Shown here: positions 7,456 to 14,347 of the stretch, piece after piece
Position numbering within the stretch: the first letter of the stretch is position 1
Layout of the letters: each line of letters starts with the position of its first letter
Source: Odoribacteraceae bacterium
GTDB lineage: Bacteria > Bacteroidota > Bacteroidia > Bacteroidales > Marinifilaceae
Assembly: GCA_031279175.1 (NCBI GenBank)
Contig: JAITJA010000192.1
Span: 1-17,667 of the forward strand
DNA: 17,667 bases
Direction of reading: 5' to 3'
Translations under genes and position numbers: made by a program
Notes under the pieces: generated by a model
What the model saw: only the letters and a program-made list of their open reading frames with translations
Database searches by the model: none
Told to the model about the DNA's origin: nothing

Positions 7456-8028
7456 ATGGAATACGTGCTCATATTTATCACCGCGGTATTTGTCAACAAT
7501 ATTGTCCTCGCGCAATTCCTGGGAATATGTCCCTTCCTGGGCGTCTCGAAGAGCGTCCCAACGGCACTGGGCATGACGGGGGCGGTCACCTTCGTGATGA
7601 TCCTGGCGACGCTCGTTACCTTCATCATCCAGAAAACAATCCTCGACCCGTCAGGCATCGCCTTCATGCAGACCATCGCCTTTATCCTCGTTATCGCCAC
7701 GCTCGTGCAGATCGTCGAGATCATCCTCAAGAAGGCGACGCCGGCACTCTACCAGGCCCTCGGGGTCTTCCTCCCGTTGATCACCACGAACTGCTGCGTC
7801 CTCGGGGTCGCGATCATGGTCATACAGAAAGATTATAACCTGCTACAATCTCTCGTCTTCGCCGCGTCCACCGCGCTGGGATTCGGGCTGGCACTCGTCA
7901 TCTTCGCCGGGATTCGCGAGCAACTGGCGCTTACCCGCGTGCCCGCTCCCCTGCAAGGCCCGGTCATATCGCTCGTCACCGCCGGGCTGCTGGCAATGGC
8001 CTTCATGGGGTTCTCGGGGATCGTTTAA
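7456..8028 (+). CDS. rnfA: Rnf electron transport complex subunit A
   Basis: RnfA (NqrE homologue) is the partner of RnfE in the membrane core of the Rnf pump. The 190-residue protein begins with the typical Met-Glu-Tyr plus hydrophobic segment and has six candidate helices in inverted order to RnfE. Cysteines for the shared iron-sulfur centre are C25, in Leu-Gly-Ile-Cys-Pro-Phe-Leu-Gly, and C113 in Thr-Thr-Asn-Cys-Cys-Val-Leu-Gly, with a second Cys at 114. A conserved Arg-Glu-Gln loop lies near residue 155. It is the last of six rnf genes, giving the order BCDGEA and a complete complex. The next gene, a tRNA nucleotidyltransferase, starts 10 nt downstream and is probably on the same transcript. 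Confidence 0.96.
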   Translation: MEYVLIFITAVFVNNIVLAQFLGICPFLGVSKSVPTALGMTGAVTFVMILATLVTFIIQKTILDPSGIAFMQTIAFILVIATLVQIVEIILKKATPALYQALGVFLPLITTNCCVLGVAIMVIQKDYNLLQSLVFAASTALGFGLALVIFAGIREQLALTRVPAPLQGPVISLVTAGLLAMAFMGFSGIV

Positions 8029-8038
8029 ACCCGTCAAC

Positions 8039-9439
8039 ATGTTCACTCCACTGCAAAAACAAATTCTCGATACACTCGCCGGGATTGCCGACGAGCAACA
8101 AGTAAAGCTATTCGTCATCGGCGGGTTCGTGCGCGACCTGCTCCTCAAGCGCCCGTCAAAAGACATCGATATCCTCGCCCTGGGCGACGGGGTCGCCATC
8201 GCCCGGGAGGCCGCGCGAAGACTGGGCAACGCGCGCGTCTCCATCTTCAAGACCTACGGCACCGCCATGTTCAAGTACAAGGGCATGGAGATCGAGTTCG
8301 TCGGCGCGCGCAAGGAATCCTACTCGCCCGAGTCCCGCAAACCATCCGTCGAGCCGGGGACCCTGGAAGACGACCAGCTCCGGCGCGATTTTACCATCAA
8401 TGCCCTCGCCCTCTCGCTAAACCGCGACGACCGCGAGCAGCTCGTCGATCCCTTCAACGGGCTGCAAGATCTCCACGACGGCGTGATCCGAACGCCACTC
8501 GACCCGCGCGTCACCTTCTCCGATGATCCCTTGCGCATGATGCGGGCGATACGTTTCGCTACCCGGCTGGCATTCCGCGTCGATCCCGTCACCTTCGAGG
8601 GGATCAAGGCCAACCGCGAACGCCTCGCGATTGTCTCCGGGGAACGCGTCATCGACGAGTTTAACAAGATCATGCTCGCGCCGCGACCCTCCGTCGGCCT
8701 CAAGCTCCTTGACGAGTCCGGGCTGCTGGAGACTTTCTTTCCCGAGCTGACCGCCCTGAAGGGCGTCGAGCAGGTCGAAGGGATCGGCCACAAGGATAAT
8801 TTCTACCACACGCTCGCCGTGCTCGACGGCGTTAGCACCCGCTCCGAGGATCTCTGGCTACGCTGGGCCGCCCTCCTGCATGACATCGCCAAGCCCGTCA
8901 CCAAGCGGTTCGTCGAGGGACAAGGCTGGACGTTCCACGGCCATAATCACGTCGGGGAGCGAATGGTAGAACGGCTCTTCCGCCGCCTCAAGCTACCGAT
9001 GAACGAGAAGATGAAATACGTACAGAAGCTGGTCTTCCTCCACATGCGCCCCATCGTCCTCTCCGAGGAGGGCGTCACCGACTCCGCCGTCCGCCGCCTG
9101 CTTTTCGACGCGGGGGACGATATCGACGACCTCATGCTGCTGGCCGAGGCCGACATTACTTCCAAGAACGAGGAGAAGGTGAAGCGCTATCTCGCGAACT
9201 TCAGGATCGTCCGACGGAAGCTCAAGGAGGTGGAGGAGAAGGATGCTATACGAAACTTCCAGCCGCCCGTCAGCGGGGAGGAGATCATGGAGACTTTCCA
9301 CCTGCCCCCGTGCAAGCAAGTCGGCGAAATAAAAAATGCCATCAAGGAAGCAATCCTTGACGGCATTATCGGTAACAACCCGGACGAGGCGCGGGAGTAC
9401 ATGTTTACCGTGGCGGGGCGACTGAATCTCGCCCCCTGA
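8039..9439 (+). CDS. cca: CCA-adding type tRNA nucleotidyltransferase with HD domain
   Basis: This is a class II tRNA nucleotidyltransferase, which adds or repairs the 3' CCA of tRNAs from CTP and ATP. The 466-residue product has GGFVRD at 28-33, the metal-binding D42-I-D44 pair, RRDFTINAL at 115-123, and the RMMRAIRF neck motif at 166-173. An HD-type domain follows with H257, H281-D282 and His-Gly-His-Asn-His at 300-304, as in enzymes that also show phosphohydrolase activity. Nothing key is missing. Poly(A) polymerases of the same superfamily are the alternative, but the Arg-Arg-Asp-Phe-Thr-Ile-Asn-Ala form and the lack of a long basic C-terminus favour CCA addition. Its stop is immediately adjacent to that of the converging gene, with no room for a terminator. 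Confidence 0.92.
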   Translation: MFTPLQKQILDTLAGIADEQQVKLFVIGGFVRDLLLKRPSKDIDILALGDGVAIAREAARRLGNARVSIFKTYGTAMFKYKGMEIEFVGARKESYSPESRKPSVEPGTLEDDQLRRDFTINALALSLNRDDREQLVDPFNGLQDLHDGVIRTPLDPRVTFSDDPLRMMRAIRFATRLAFRVDPVTFEGIKANRERLAIVSGERVIDEFNKIMLAPRPSVGLKLLDESGLLETFFPELTALKGVEQVEGIGHKDNFYHTLAVLDGVSTRSEDLWLRWAALLHDIAKPVTKRFVEGQGWTFHGHNHVGERMVERLFRRLKLPMNEKMKYVQKLVFLHMRPIVLSEEGVTDSAVRRLLFDAGDDIDDLMLLAEADITSKNEEKVKRYLANFRIVRRKLKEVEEKDAIRNFQPPVSGEEIMETFHLPPCKQVGEIKNAIKEAILDGIIGNNPDEAREYMFTVAGRLNLAP

Positions 9440-9967
9440 TCATCCTTTCACCGCGACGGACACGGCGCGCGCGGCATCCCCGTGACAAATAATCACCGGC
9501 GTCGTCGGGATATCGTTATAGGGGACAAATTCCAGGGCCTGTAACAACGCGTACTCACGGTCGTCGGACAGGAATATCTCCACGCTCGAGTTCGACGCGT
9601 TTAACTGCCGCAAAGCCCCCAGCTCCTCGTAAGTCCCGTCGCGTAATACTTGCTGCAACTTGAACGACTTGTCGGGGGCAATATAGATCTTGTATTTCTT
9701 CACTCCCTGCCCCGTCTGGCGGCAGAAATACCCGCCCTTTTTTATCACGAGGAGGATAATGCCGGAGACGATCACCAGCAATCCCACCACTACCAGCAAC
9801 GAGGAGATGATCTCCCCGGCCGCGACCTGCACGGAGATCCCGAAATAGAGGGCTGCCGCCCCGATCACTAATAAGGCCGTCGCTAACGTGACCGGCTTGT
9901 TCTTTTTCACGACGTTCCCCTCGTCAACCGTCAGGATCACGTCTTCGATGTAATCATATTTTTCCAT
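9440..9967 (-). CDS. Uncharacterised protein with two membrane helices
   Basis: I do not recognise this 175-residue protein. The first 24 residues are polar and charged. Two hydrophobic segments at about 25-46 and 53-74 are separated by a short Ala/Gly/Glu turn, followed by a Lys-Lys-Gly-Gly stretch. The soluble C-terminal half (about 78-175) looks like mixed alpha/beta, with a basic Lys-Lys-Tyr-Lys strand and later a Leu-Ser-Asp-Asp-Arg-Glu segment. By the positive-inside rule both ends should face the cytoplasm. It has sensible codon use and a neighbour-like composition, so I consider it real. It is transcribed toward cca and its TGA abuts the cca TGA. No clear -7 box was found before it; a small secreted protein lies 91 nt upstream on the same strand. 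Confidence 0.75.
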   Translation of the reverse strand: MEKYDYIEDVILTVDEGNVVKKNKPVTLATALLVIGAAALYFGISVQVAAGEIISSLLVVVGLLVIVSGIILLVIKKGGYFCRQTGQGVKKYKIYIAPDKSFKLQQVLRDGTYEELGALRQLNASNSSVEIFLSDDREYALLQALEFVPYNDIPTTPVIICHGDAARAVSVAVKG

Positions 9968-10058
9968 AATCGTGTGTTCTTTTGATTTTATTACTGATAC
10001 ATAAAAATTGCGCGCGCGGCGAAAACGGCACGCGAATAAACCCCGTGATTAAGAGGGG

Positions 10059-10430
10059 TCACACGATGATCTCGCGCAGGGAAAAGACGTAATACCCCGC
10101 CCCCTGCCGCAACGCGATAGCGTGAAAGAACGAGCACCGCGCGCTGTGGTAACGCGGCACGAGCGCCCGTTCGTGTTCTTGTCCCAGCATCGGCAGGAAA
10201 TCCTTTGGGGGGTGACGAAAAAACGGTTCCACGTGAAGCGTCATGCAAACGCCGCTACCCATCACCGTTTCGCCGGGCATACCGGCCAGCTCCAGGTAGG
10301 CGCGTTCCCCGCCCTCTCGTTCCTGTTCCGCTGCCGGCGAGAGCGCCGCGTAATGGCAAGCGCTAATCCCGTGCCCCAGGTAGAGCGGGGTCAGCAACAA
10401 CAATAGCCCGTGTCGTAATAACCGTTTCAT
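10059..10430 (-). CDS. Small secreted protein or lipoprotein of unknown function
   Basis: I do not recognise this 123-residue product. It opens with a signal peptide: Met-Lys-Arg, a poly-Leu core at 9-13, and Ile-Ser-Ala-Cys at 22-25, which fits a lipobox with C25 lipidated, though cleavage by signal peptidase I is also possible. The rest has no motif I can name; further cysteines are at 72 and about 99. The ATG at 10430 is preferred over one 30 nt upstream because a perfect TAnnTTTG box at 10446-10453 would overlap the longer version. A different minus-strand frame is open over part of this region but has a less natural composition. Reality as a gene rests on the signal peptide and promoter placement. 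Confidence 0.55.
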   Translation of the reverse strand: MKRLLRHGLLLLLTPLYLGHGISACHYAALSPAAEQEREGGERAYLELAGMPGETVMGSGVCMTLHVEPFFRHPPKDFLPMLGQEHERALVPRYHSARCSFFHAIALRQGAGYYVFSLREIIV

Positions 10431-10445
10431 GTAAAAATCTCTGGG

Positions 10446-10453
10446 CAAATATA
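10446..10453 (-). promoter_or_regulatory. Perfect Bacteroidetes -7 box before the small secreted protein gene
   Basis: On the minus strand this reads TATATTTG, an exact match to TAnnTTTG. Transcription would start near 10440, giving a leader of about ten bases before the ATG at 10430. A TTTG element is not visible at the normal -33 distance, so the promoter may be weak or need an activator; a strong palindrome sits just upstream. Confidence 0.5.
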
Positions 10454-10476
10454 CAAACAAATGCTTTCGCGCCGCG

Positions 10477-10507
10477 AGATCGCGCGAGAAAATAGATCGC
10501 GCGATCT
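10477..10507. repeat. Inverted and direct repeat in the aroA to secreted-protein gap
   Basis: GATCGCGCGA at 10478-10487 and its exact complement TCGCGCGATC at 10497-10506 can form a 10-bp stem with a 9-nt loop. The right half lies in a perfect 14-bp palindrome, AGATCGCGCGATCT, at 10494-10507. AGATCGCGCGA also occurs as a direct repeat at 10477 and 10494. It follows the aroA stop by 24 nt, so it could be a transcription terminator, but no T-run follows on either strand. It also lies immediately upstream of the expected -33 region of the next promoter, where an operator would sit. Confidence 0.6.
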
Positions 10508-10530
10508 ACTTCCCGCGAGGGTGACGAAGG

Positions 10531-11793
10531 TTAACGACAAGCGTCTTGCAGTCGGGCGAGCTCTTCCCAGAAGTGGGGATAGGATTTGCTCACGCTCTCC
10601 GCGCCGTCGATCGTGACGGGAGCGGAGGCGCGGAGGGCGGCAGTGGCCAATGACATGGCGATCCGGTGGTCGTCGCGGGAGGAGACGAGGCCGCCGCGGA
10701 TCTCTCCGCCAGTCACGGACATAACGTCGCCGTCGATGCGGACGTCGATTCCCAGCTTGGCGTATTCTTGTTGCAGGACAAGGGCGCGGTTACTCTCCTT
10801 GTGCACGAGGCGACCGGCGCCCGCGATCCGGCTGACCCCGCGGCAGCAGGCGGCGAGGGCGACGATGGCAGGGAAGAGATCGGGACTCTCGCCGGCGTCG
10901 AAGTCGAAGGCGAGAGCGAGAGCACCGGGAGAGGCCGTGACGCTATTATCGCCGTTCACGGTGACATTAGCGCCGGCGCGTCGCGCCACCTCGAGGATAG
11001 CCTTATCGGCTTGCGTCGAGTGCTCGTGCAGGTTCGTGACGGTAACGTTCCCGGCGATGCACCCGGCGACAATCATGCACGACGCGCCGCTCCAGTCCCC
11101 CTCGATGTTGTACGTCGCGGGCCGGTACGCTTGCTTGCCCGGTATGCGGAAGAGCTTGTACTCCTGGTGTTCGACGACGATGCCGAAAGCGCGGAGGAGC
11201 TCTATTGTCAGGTCGATATAGGGTTTACTTTTCAGGTTGTTCACGTGCAGCGTGGAATCCTTCCCGGCGAGCGGCAGGGCGAGCAGCAGCCCGGTGAGGA
11301 GTTGCGAACTAACGCTGCCGTCGATGGTAGCGACGCCCCCGGAGAGAGGCCCGGAGAGGGTGATAGGCAGCCGACCATTCGTGGTGGTGACGCGCGCGCC
11401 GAGGGCTTGCAGCGGCGCGACGAGCATATCGAATGGCCGGGCGAGTAACGTGCCGCACCCTTCGACGCGGGTGATGTCTGGAAGGAGCGATGCGACGGGA
11501 GTAACGACGCGGGAGAGCAGGCCGGACTCCCCGCAGGAGAGCAGTCTCGCGCCTGCCGGTGGCGGGGGGAAGTGGGAAGTGACGCGGCATTGATCCCCGT
11601 CGACCTCGATGGTCGCGCCGAGCGCGCGGGCGACGTCGATAGCGGCGAGGGTATCATCGCAGGGGGTAAGGTGATTCAGCGTGGTAACGCCCCGCGCGAG
11701 GAGCGCGGCGATGACGGCGCGTTGTGCCACGCTTTTGGATGCTGGCGCGGCAACGATGCCGTTAACCGCGGATGCATGTACGGATCTCTTCAT
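10531..11793 (-). CDS. aroA: 3-phosphoshikimate 1-carboxyvinyltransferase (EPSP synthase)
   Basis: AroA transfers the enolpyruvyl group of phosphoenolpyruvate to shikimate 3-phosphate, the sixth step to chorismate. The 420-residue protein shows PASKS at 17-21 with K20 and R25 positioned for substrate, CGESGLLSR at 87-95 in place of the common Asn-Ala-Gly-Thr loop, DGSVSSQ at 158-164, the catalytic Asp at 305 in Glu-Ser-Pro-Asp-Leu-Phe-Pro, KESNR at 332-336, and DDHRIAMS at 374-381. The Gly-Glu-Ser version of the PEP loop is a divergent form; I recall similar forms in other Bacteroidota but could not check. The start overlaps the end of the aroE-aroK gene by 32 bp. It is the last gene of the aro operon. 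Identification is firm. Confidence 0.95.
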   Translation of the reverse strand: MKRSVHASAVNGIVAAPASKSVAQRAVIAALLARGVTTLNHLTPCDDTLAAIDVARALGATIEVDGDQCRVTSHFPPPPAGARLLSCGESGLLSRVVTPVASLLPDITRVEGCGTLLARPFDMLVAPLQALGARVTTTNGRLPITLSGPLSGGVATIDGSVSSQLLTGLLLALPLAGKDSTLHVNNLKSKPYIDLTIELLRAFGIVVEHQEYKLFRIPGKQAYRPATYNIEGDWSGASCMIVAGCIAGNVTVTNLHEHSTQADKAILEVARRAGANVTVNGDNSVTASPGALALAFDFDAGESPDLFPAIVALAACCRGVSRIAGAGRLVHKESNRALVLQQEYAKLGIDVRIDGDVMSVTGGEIRGGLVSSRDDHRIAMSLATAALRASAPVTIDGAESVSKSYPHFWEELARLQDACR

Positions 11794-13078
11794 GTATAAT
11801 TTGGCTTACTTGTTCCGGTGAGCGCGCGGAAGTATCGACGAGCAATCGCGCGACGCTAGCGTATAATGGTTTTCTCTCTTCGAAGATGGTCTCGGCGGCC
11901 ACTTCGGGTTGTTCGTGGCGGGCGAGTAGTGGTCGGGTAGCGACCTTGATCCTGCCGACGCATAGTCTTGGCGCGGCGTGCAGCCAGATGACGAGACTAC
12001 ATTCGCGGAGGAGTTGCCTTGTCACGGGATGCATGATAGCCCCGCCACCGCAGGAAATGACGGAGGGTGCGGCATCGAGGAGCAACTCGCGCAGCAGTTC
12101 GAACTCCTTATCCCTGAACGAGGGTTCGCCCTCTTCTTGTATCCATCGCGGGATGCTCTTCCCTTGTCGTCGTTCCAGGATGCGATCGGAGTCGGCGAGT
12201 GGCATCCCGAGTTTACGGGCGACAAGGCGCGCGACGGTACTCTTTCCCGTCCCCATGAAACCGACAAAGGCCACGTGGCGGGGGAGTGGCGGCAGGGCGA
12301 CAAGCGCCTCCTCCATGCCTCGCGCGTCGGGTTCTTTGCCGGTAAAAAGGCGGTAGGCCGGGATGCCCTGGTGTATGAGCCAGGCGTACCCGTTGACATA
12401 CGTGGCACGGGCGGCGATAGCTCGTTCCTGGAGATAAGAGTGGTGATAGATCGCGTCGAGCACGACATGTCGCGGTGCCAACCACTCCTTCTCGATGATC
12501 TCGACGCCCGGCGGCAGCGCGTTGACGATGATCCCGGCACGCGCGACACGGTCTGCGATCTCCCCGTCGAGCGCGGCGTGGGCGCAGTCGAGACGCGCGG
12601 CAACCTCCCGTGCCTTGTCGCCGTTCCTGTTCGCGATGGTGACGCGTCCCCCGGCGCGTTGCAGCGCGCGCGCGGCGGCACTTCCCGCTCCTCCAGCGCC
12701 GAGGACGAGGCAGTTTTTATCGCGGATCTCTACCCCCGCGGCGGCGAGAGCGCCGGTGACGCCGTCTGGATCGGTATTATGTGCAACGAGACCGTCCTTG
12801 TCGCGCGTCACGACATTTGCCGCCCCGAGCGCCTCGACCTCCGGTGAACGGCGAGCGACGAGCGCGGCGATCTCTCCCTTGAAGGGAGCGGTGACATTCA
12901 TCCCGCTTAGCCCGAGCTCCTCGAATAGCCGTAGTGCCTCGCCGGCAGAGCGAGCGGCTACGCGGAAAAAGGTACTATCATCGTCCGGTCGCGGGTAAGC
13001 CCCACGGAAGAGTACTGGCGTCTTGCTATGGAGTATGGGATGCCCGGTCACGGCAAAGAGCTTCGTCCCGTTATTCAT
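11762..13078 (-). CDS. aroE-aroK: Bifunctional shikimate dehydrogenase / shikimate kinase
   Basis: One open frame of 438 residues joins two pathway enzymes. Residues 1 to about 262 are AroE, reducing 3-dehydroshikimate with NADPH: His-Ser-Lys-Thr at 17-20 for shikimate, NVTAPFK at 61-67 with catalytic K67, Asn-Thr-Asp at 101-103, the Rossmann loop GAGGAGSA at 127-134, and Asn-Arg-Asn at 150-152 for NADPH. Residues from about 266 are AroK, which phosphorylates the product: Walker A GFMGTGKST at 273-281, Asp-Ser-Asp at 296-298, Arg322, CGGG at 343-346, and the lid RPLL at 382-385. The junction is a short Pro-rich linker near 262-267. Both active sites look intact. The gene starts inside the end of aroB (8-bp overlap) and ends inside aroA (32-bp overlap). 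Confidence 0.94.
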   Translation of the reverse strand: MNNGTKLFAVTGHPILHSKTPVLFRGAYPRPDDDSTFFRVAARSAGEALRLFEELGLSGMNVTAPFKGEIAALVARRSPEVEALGAANVVTRDKDGLVAHNTDPDGVTGALAAAGVEIRDKNCLVLGAGGAGSAAARALQRAGGRVTIANRNGDKAREVAARLDCAHAALDGEIADRVARAGIIVNALPPGVEIIEKEWLAPRHVVLDAIYHHSYLQERAIAARATYVNGYAWLIHQGIPAYRLFTGKEPDARGMEEALVALPPLPRHVAFVGFMGTGKSTVARLVARKLGMPLADSDRILERRQGKSIPRWIQEEGEPSFRDKEFELLRELLLDAAPSVISCGGGAIMHPVTRQLLRECSLVIWLHAAPRLCVGRIKVATRPLLARHEQPEVAAETIFEERKPLYASVARLLVDTSARSPEQVSQIIHEEIRTCIRG

Positions 13079-14099
13079 GGCTCGTCGTTATCTCGTTGAC
13101 TAGCTCCTCCAGCCGCGTGAAAGAGAGTAGTCGCGCCTCGCATCTCCCGATCCCGACGGGGAACACGAAATAAATAGCCTCCCCGCTCTTCTTCTTGTCG
13201 GCCCGCGCGGCGGCGAGGAGCATGGTCAGTGGAATCTCCGTTGTCACCGGCAGCCCGAGGCGCTCGAGGAGGCGGGTCACGCGTTGTCGGTCCTCCTCGC
13301 TTGCCAGCCCGAGCCTGACGGATAGCCGCGCGGCAATGCACAAGCCCGCGCTAACGGCCTGCCCGTGCGAGAACGCCGCGCATTTCTCGATGGCATGAGC
13401 GAAAGTATGCCCGAGGTTAAGCAGTCGTCTATCACCCCGTTCGCGTTCGTCCCCGGCGACAATGTTGGCCTTGATCCGGATAGATTCGCGCACGACATGT
13501 TGCAGGAAATCCTCCTGTCGCTCGAGCGCCTGTTCGACGTGCTCCTCGAGATAGCGGAAGAGGGACGCGTCGGCGATCATGGCGGCCTTCACGATCTCGG
13601 CAAACCCGGCGACGTACTCTTGCAGTGGCAGGGTACGGGAGAACAGCGGGTCGCACGCCACGAGTCGCGGCTGGTTAAAGACCCCGAGCATGTTTTTAAA
13701 CCCGCGATGGTTCACGCCATTCTTCCCACCGACGGCGGCGTCCACCTGCGCGAGGAGAGTTGTCGGGACGAGACCGAAAGCGCACCCGCGCATGAAAATC
13801 GAGGCAATAAAACCGGTCACGTCGCAAACGATCCCCCCGCCGACGCCCAGGATAAAGGTATCCCTGTCCGCCTCGAGTTCCACGAGCTTCCCGGCTATAT
13901 AATCGATAGTTTCCAGTGTCTTGTAATGCTCCCCGTCACCGATCTCGATGACCTCCCCTGGTGGGAAGAGTTTCCCGTGCAGTGCCCGCACGACGGCATT
14001 CGTGATAATAATCACCCGGCCAACCGGCAAGTAGCGGTCGAGCGTACCGGCACACTCCCCGGTAATAATCCTCGACCCGTGTAATGTAATCTCCTCCAT
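13071..14099 (-). CDS. aroB: 3-dehydroquinate synthase
   Basis: AroB cyclises DAHP to 3-dehydroquinate using NAD+ and a divalent metal. The 342-residue product has the NAD-binding glycine loop Gly-Val-Gly-Gly-Gly at 85-89, Asp93 in the Cys-Asp-Val-Thr-Gly stretch, PTTLLAQVDAAVGGKNGVNH at 112-131, and the metal ligands E168 in Gly-Phe-Ala-Glu-Ile-Val-Lys, H231 in Leu-Gly-His-Thr-Phe, and H245 in His-Gly-Gln. The frame is open ten codons further to a TTG at 14129, but the ATG at 14099 gives the better N-terminus and leaves room for a promoter. It is the first gene of the overlapping aroB, aroE-aroK, aroA operon and is divergent from the DAHP synthase gene. I found no convincing -7 box for it; GGAATTTG read on the minus strand just upstream is a weak possibility. 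Confidence 0.95.
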   Translation of the reverse strand: MEEITLHGSRIITGECAGTLDRYLPVGRVIIITNAVVRALHGKLFPPGEVIEIGDGEHYKTLETIDYIAGKLVELEADRDTFILGVGGGIVCDVTGFIASIFMRGCAFGLVPTTLLAQVDAAVGGKNGVNHRGFKNMLGVFNQPRLVACDPLFSRTLPLQEYVAGFAEIVKAAMIADASLFRYLEEHVEQALERQEDFLQHVVRESIRIKANIVAGDERERGDRRLLNLGHTFAHAIEKCAAFSHGQAVSAGLCIAARLSVRLGLASEEDRQRVTRLLERLGLPVTTEIPLTMLLAAARADKKKSGEAIYFVFPVGIGRCEARLLSFTRLEELVNEITTSHE

Positions 14100-14146
14100 C
14101 GCTTGAATGTTTTTCGCGAAAGTGCCCAAATTCCGTGACTATCCCG

Positions 14147-14176
14147 CTTGTTCGCGAGAAATATTCTTTACATTTG
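14147..14176 (+). promoter_or_regulatory. Bacteroidetes-type promoter for the attenuated DAHP synthase transcript
   Basis: TACATTTG at 14169-14176 is an exact TAnnTTTG box, and TTG at 14148-14150 lies 18 nt before it. The start of transcription would be about 14181-14183, some 185 nt before the DAHP synthase ATG, which leaves a long leader holding a small open frame and a terminator stem. Confidence 0.6.
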
Positions 14177-14200
14177 CCGCGTTATGAAACACGATTAATC

Positions 14201-14347
14201 ATGAGACTGAACTCATCGCTACGATTTTACCGCTATTATCTACGCGTTCACCCCCAGCCGCGGGATGGAACGAAATCGTGTAGCGAGGCGGTCAAATGTC
14301 TCAAGCACCACAAGGATCCCGCGAGCGAGCGGGATCTTTTCGTTTAA
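14201..14347 (+). CDS. Putative Phe/Tyr-rich leader peptide
   Basis: An ATG about 20 nt after the predicted transcription start opens a 48-codon frame. Codons 8-13 (14222-14239) read Arg-Phe-Tyr-Arg-Tyr-Tyr: four aromatic codons in a six-codon window, and no Trp. The downstream gene makes precursors of exactly Phe and Tyr. Residues after about 20 look like ordinary noise, and the frame runs through the terminator stem to a TAA at 14345, which is not how classical leader peptides end. A four-codon frame (ATG 14184, TAA 14196-14198) finishes just before the start. I read this as a regulatory leader and not a functional protein. Confidence concerns translation of at least the first part. Confidence 0.5.
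   Translation: MRLNSSLRFYRYYLRVHPQPRDGTKSCSEAVKCLKHHKDPASERDLFV
14258..14323 (+). promoter_or_regulatory. Candidate antiterminator pairing upstream of DAHP synthase
   Basis: CGCGGGAT at 14259-14266 is the exact complement of ATCCCGCG at 14316-14323, and the latter is also the 5' arm of the terminator stem. The two structures therefore exclude each other. The first strand lies about 20 nt after the Tyr-Tyr codons, so a ribosome stalled there would leave it free to pair, while a moving ribosome would cover it. I did not find a clear segment that sequesters it in the absence of a ribosome. Confidence 0.55.
14312..14344 (+). terminator. Rho-independent terminator / attenuator stem
   Basis: GATCCCGC (14315-14322) pairs perfectly with GCGGGATC (14329-14336) around the loop GAGCGA. 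A-rich bases before and TTTTCGTTT after can extend the stem by weak pairs and supply the T-run. It lies 23 nt before the DAHP synthase ATG and on the same transcript, with no other gene ending here on the plus strand, so its position is that of an attenuator. Confidence 0.8.

Noticed and set aside
10040..10057. ACCCC...GGGGT stem after the small secreted protein gene as a terminator
   Set aside because: Five base pairs with a ten-base loop and no T-run; too weak to support.
9991..10248. 85-codon minus-strand frame overlapping the small secreted protein gene
   Set aside because: It lacks a signal peptide or motif and starts inside the other frame, which has a signal peptide and a well-placed promoter box.
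11978..12847. 289-codon plus-strand frame opposite aroE-aroK
   Set aside because: It lies wholly within a fusion gene with two intact active sites on the other strand; composition is that of an antisense frame.
14141..14147. ATCCCGC upstream of the leader as a competing strand for the antiterminator
   Set aside because: It could pair with GCGGGAT at 14260-14266 but lies upstream of the predicted transcription start, so it would not be in the RNA.
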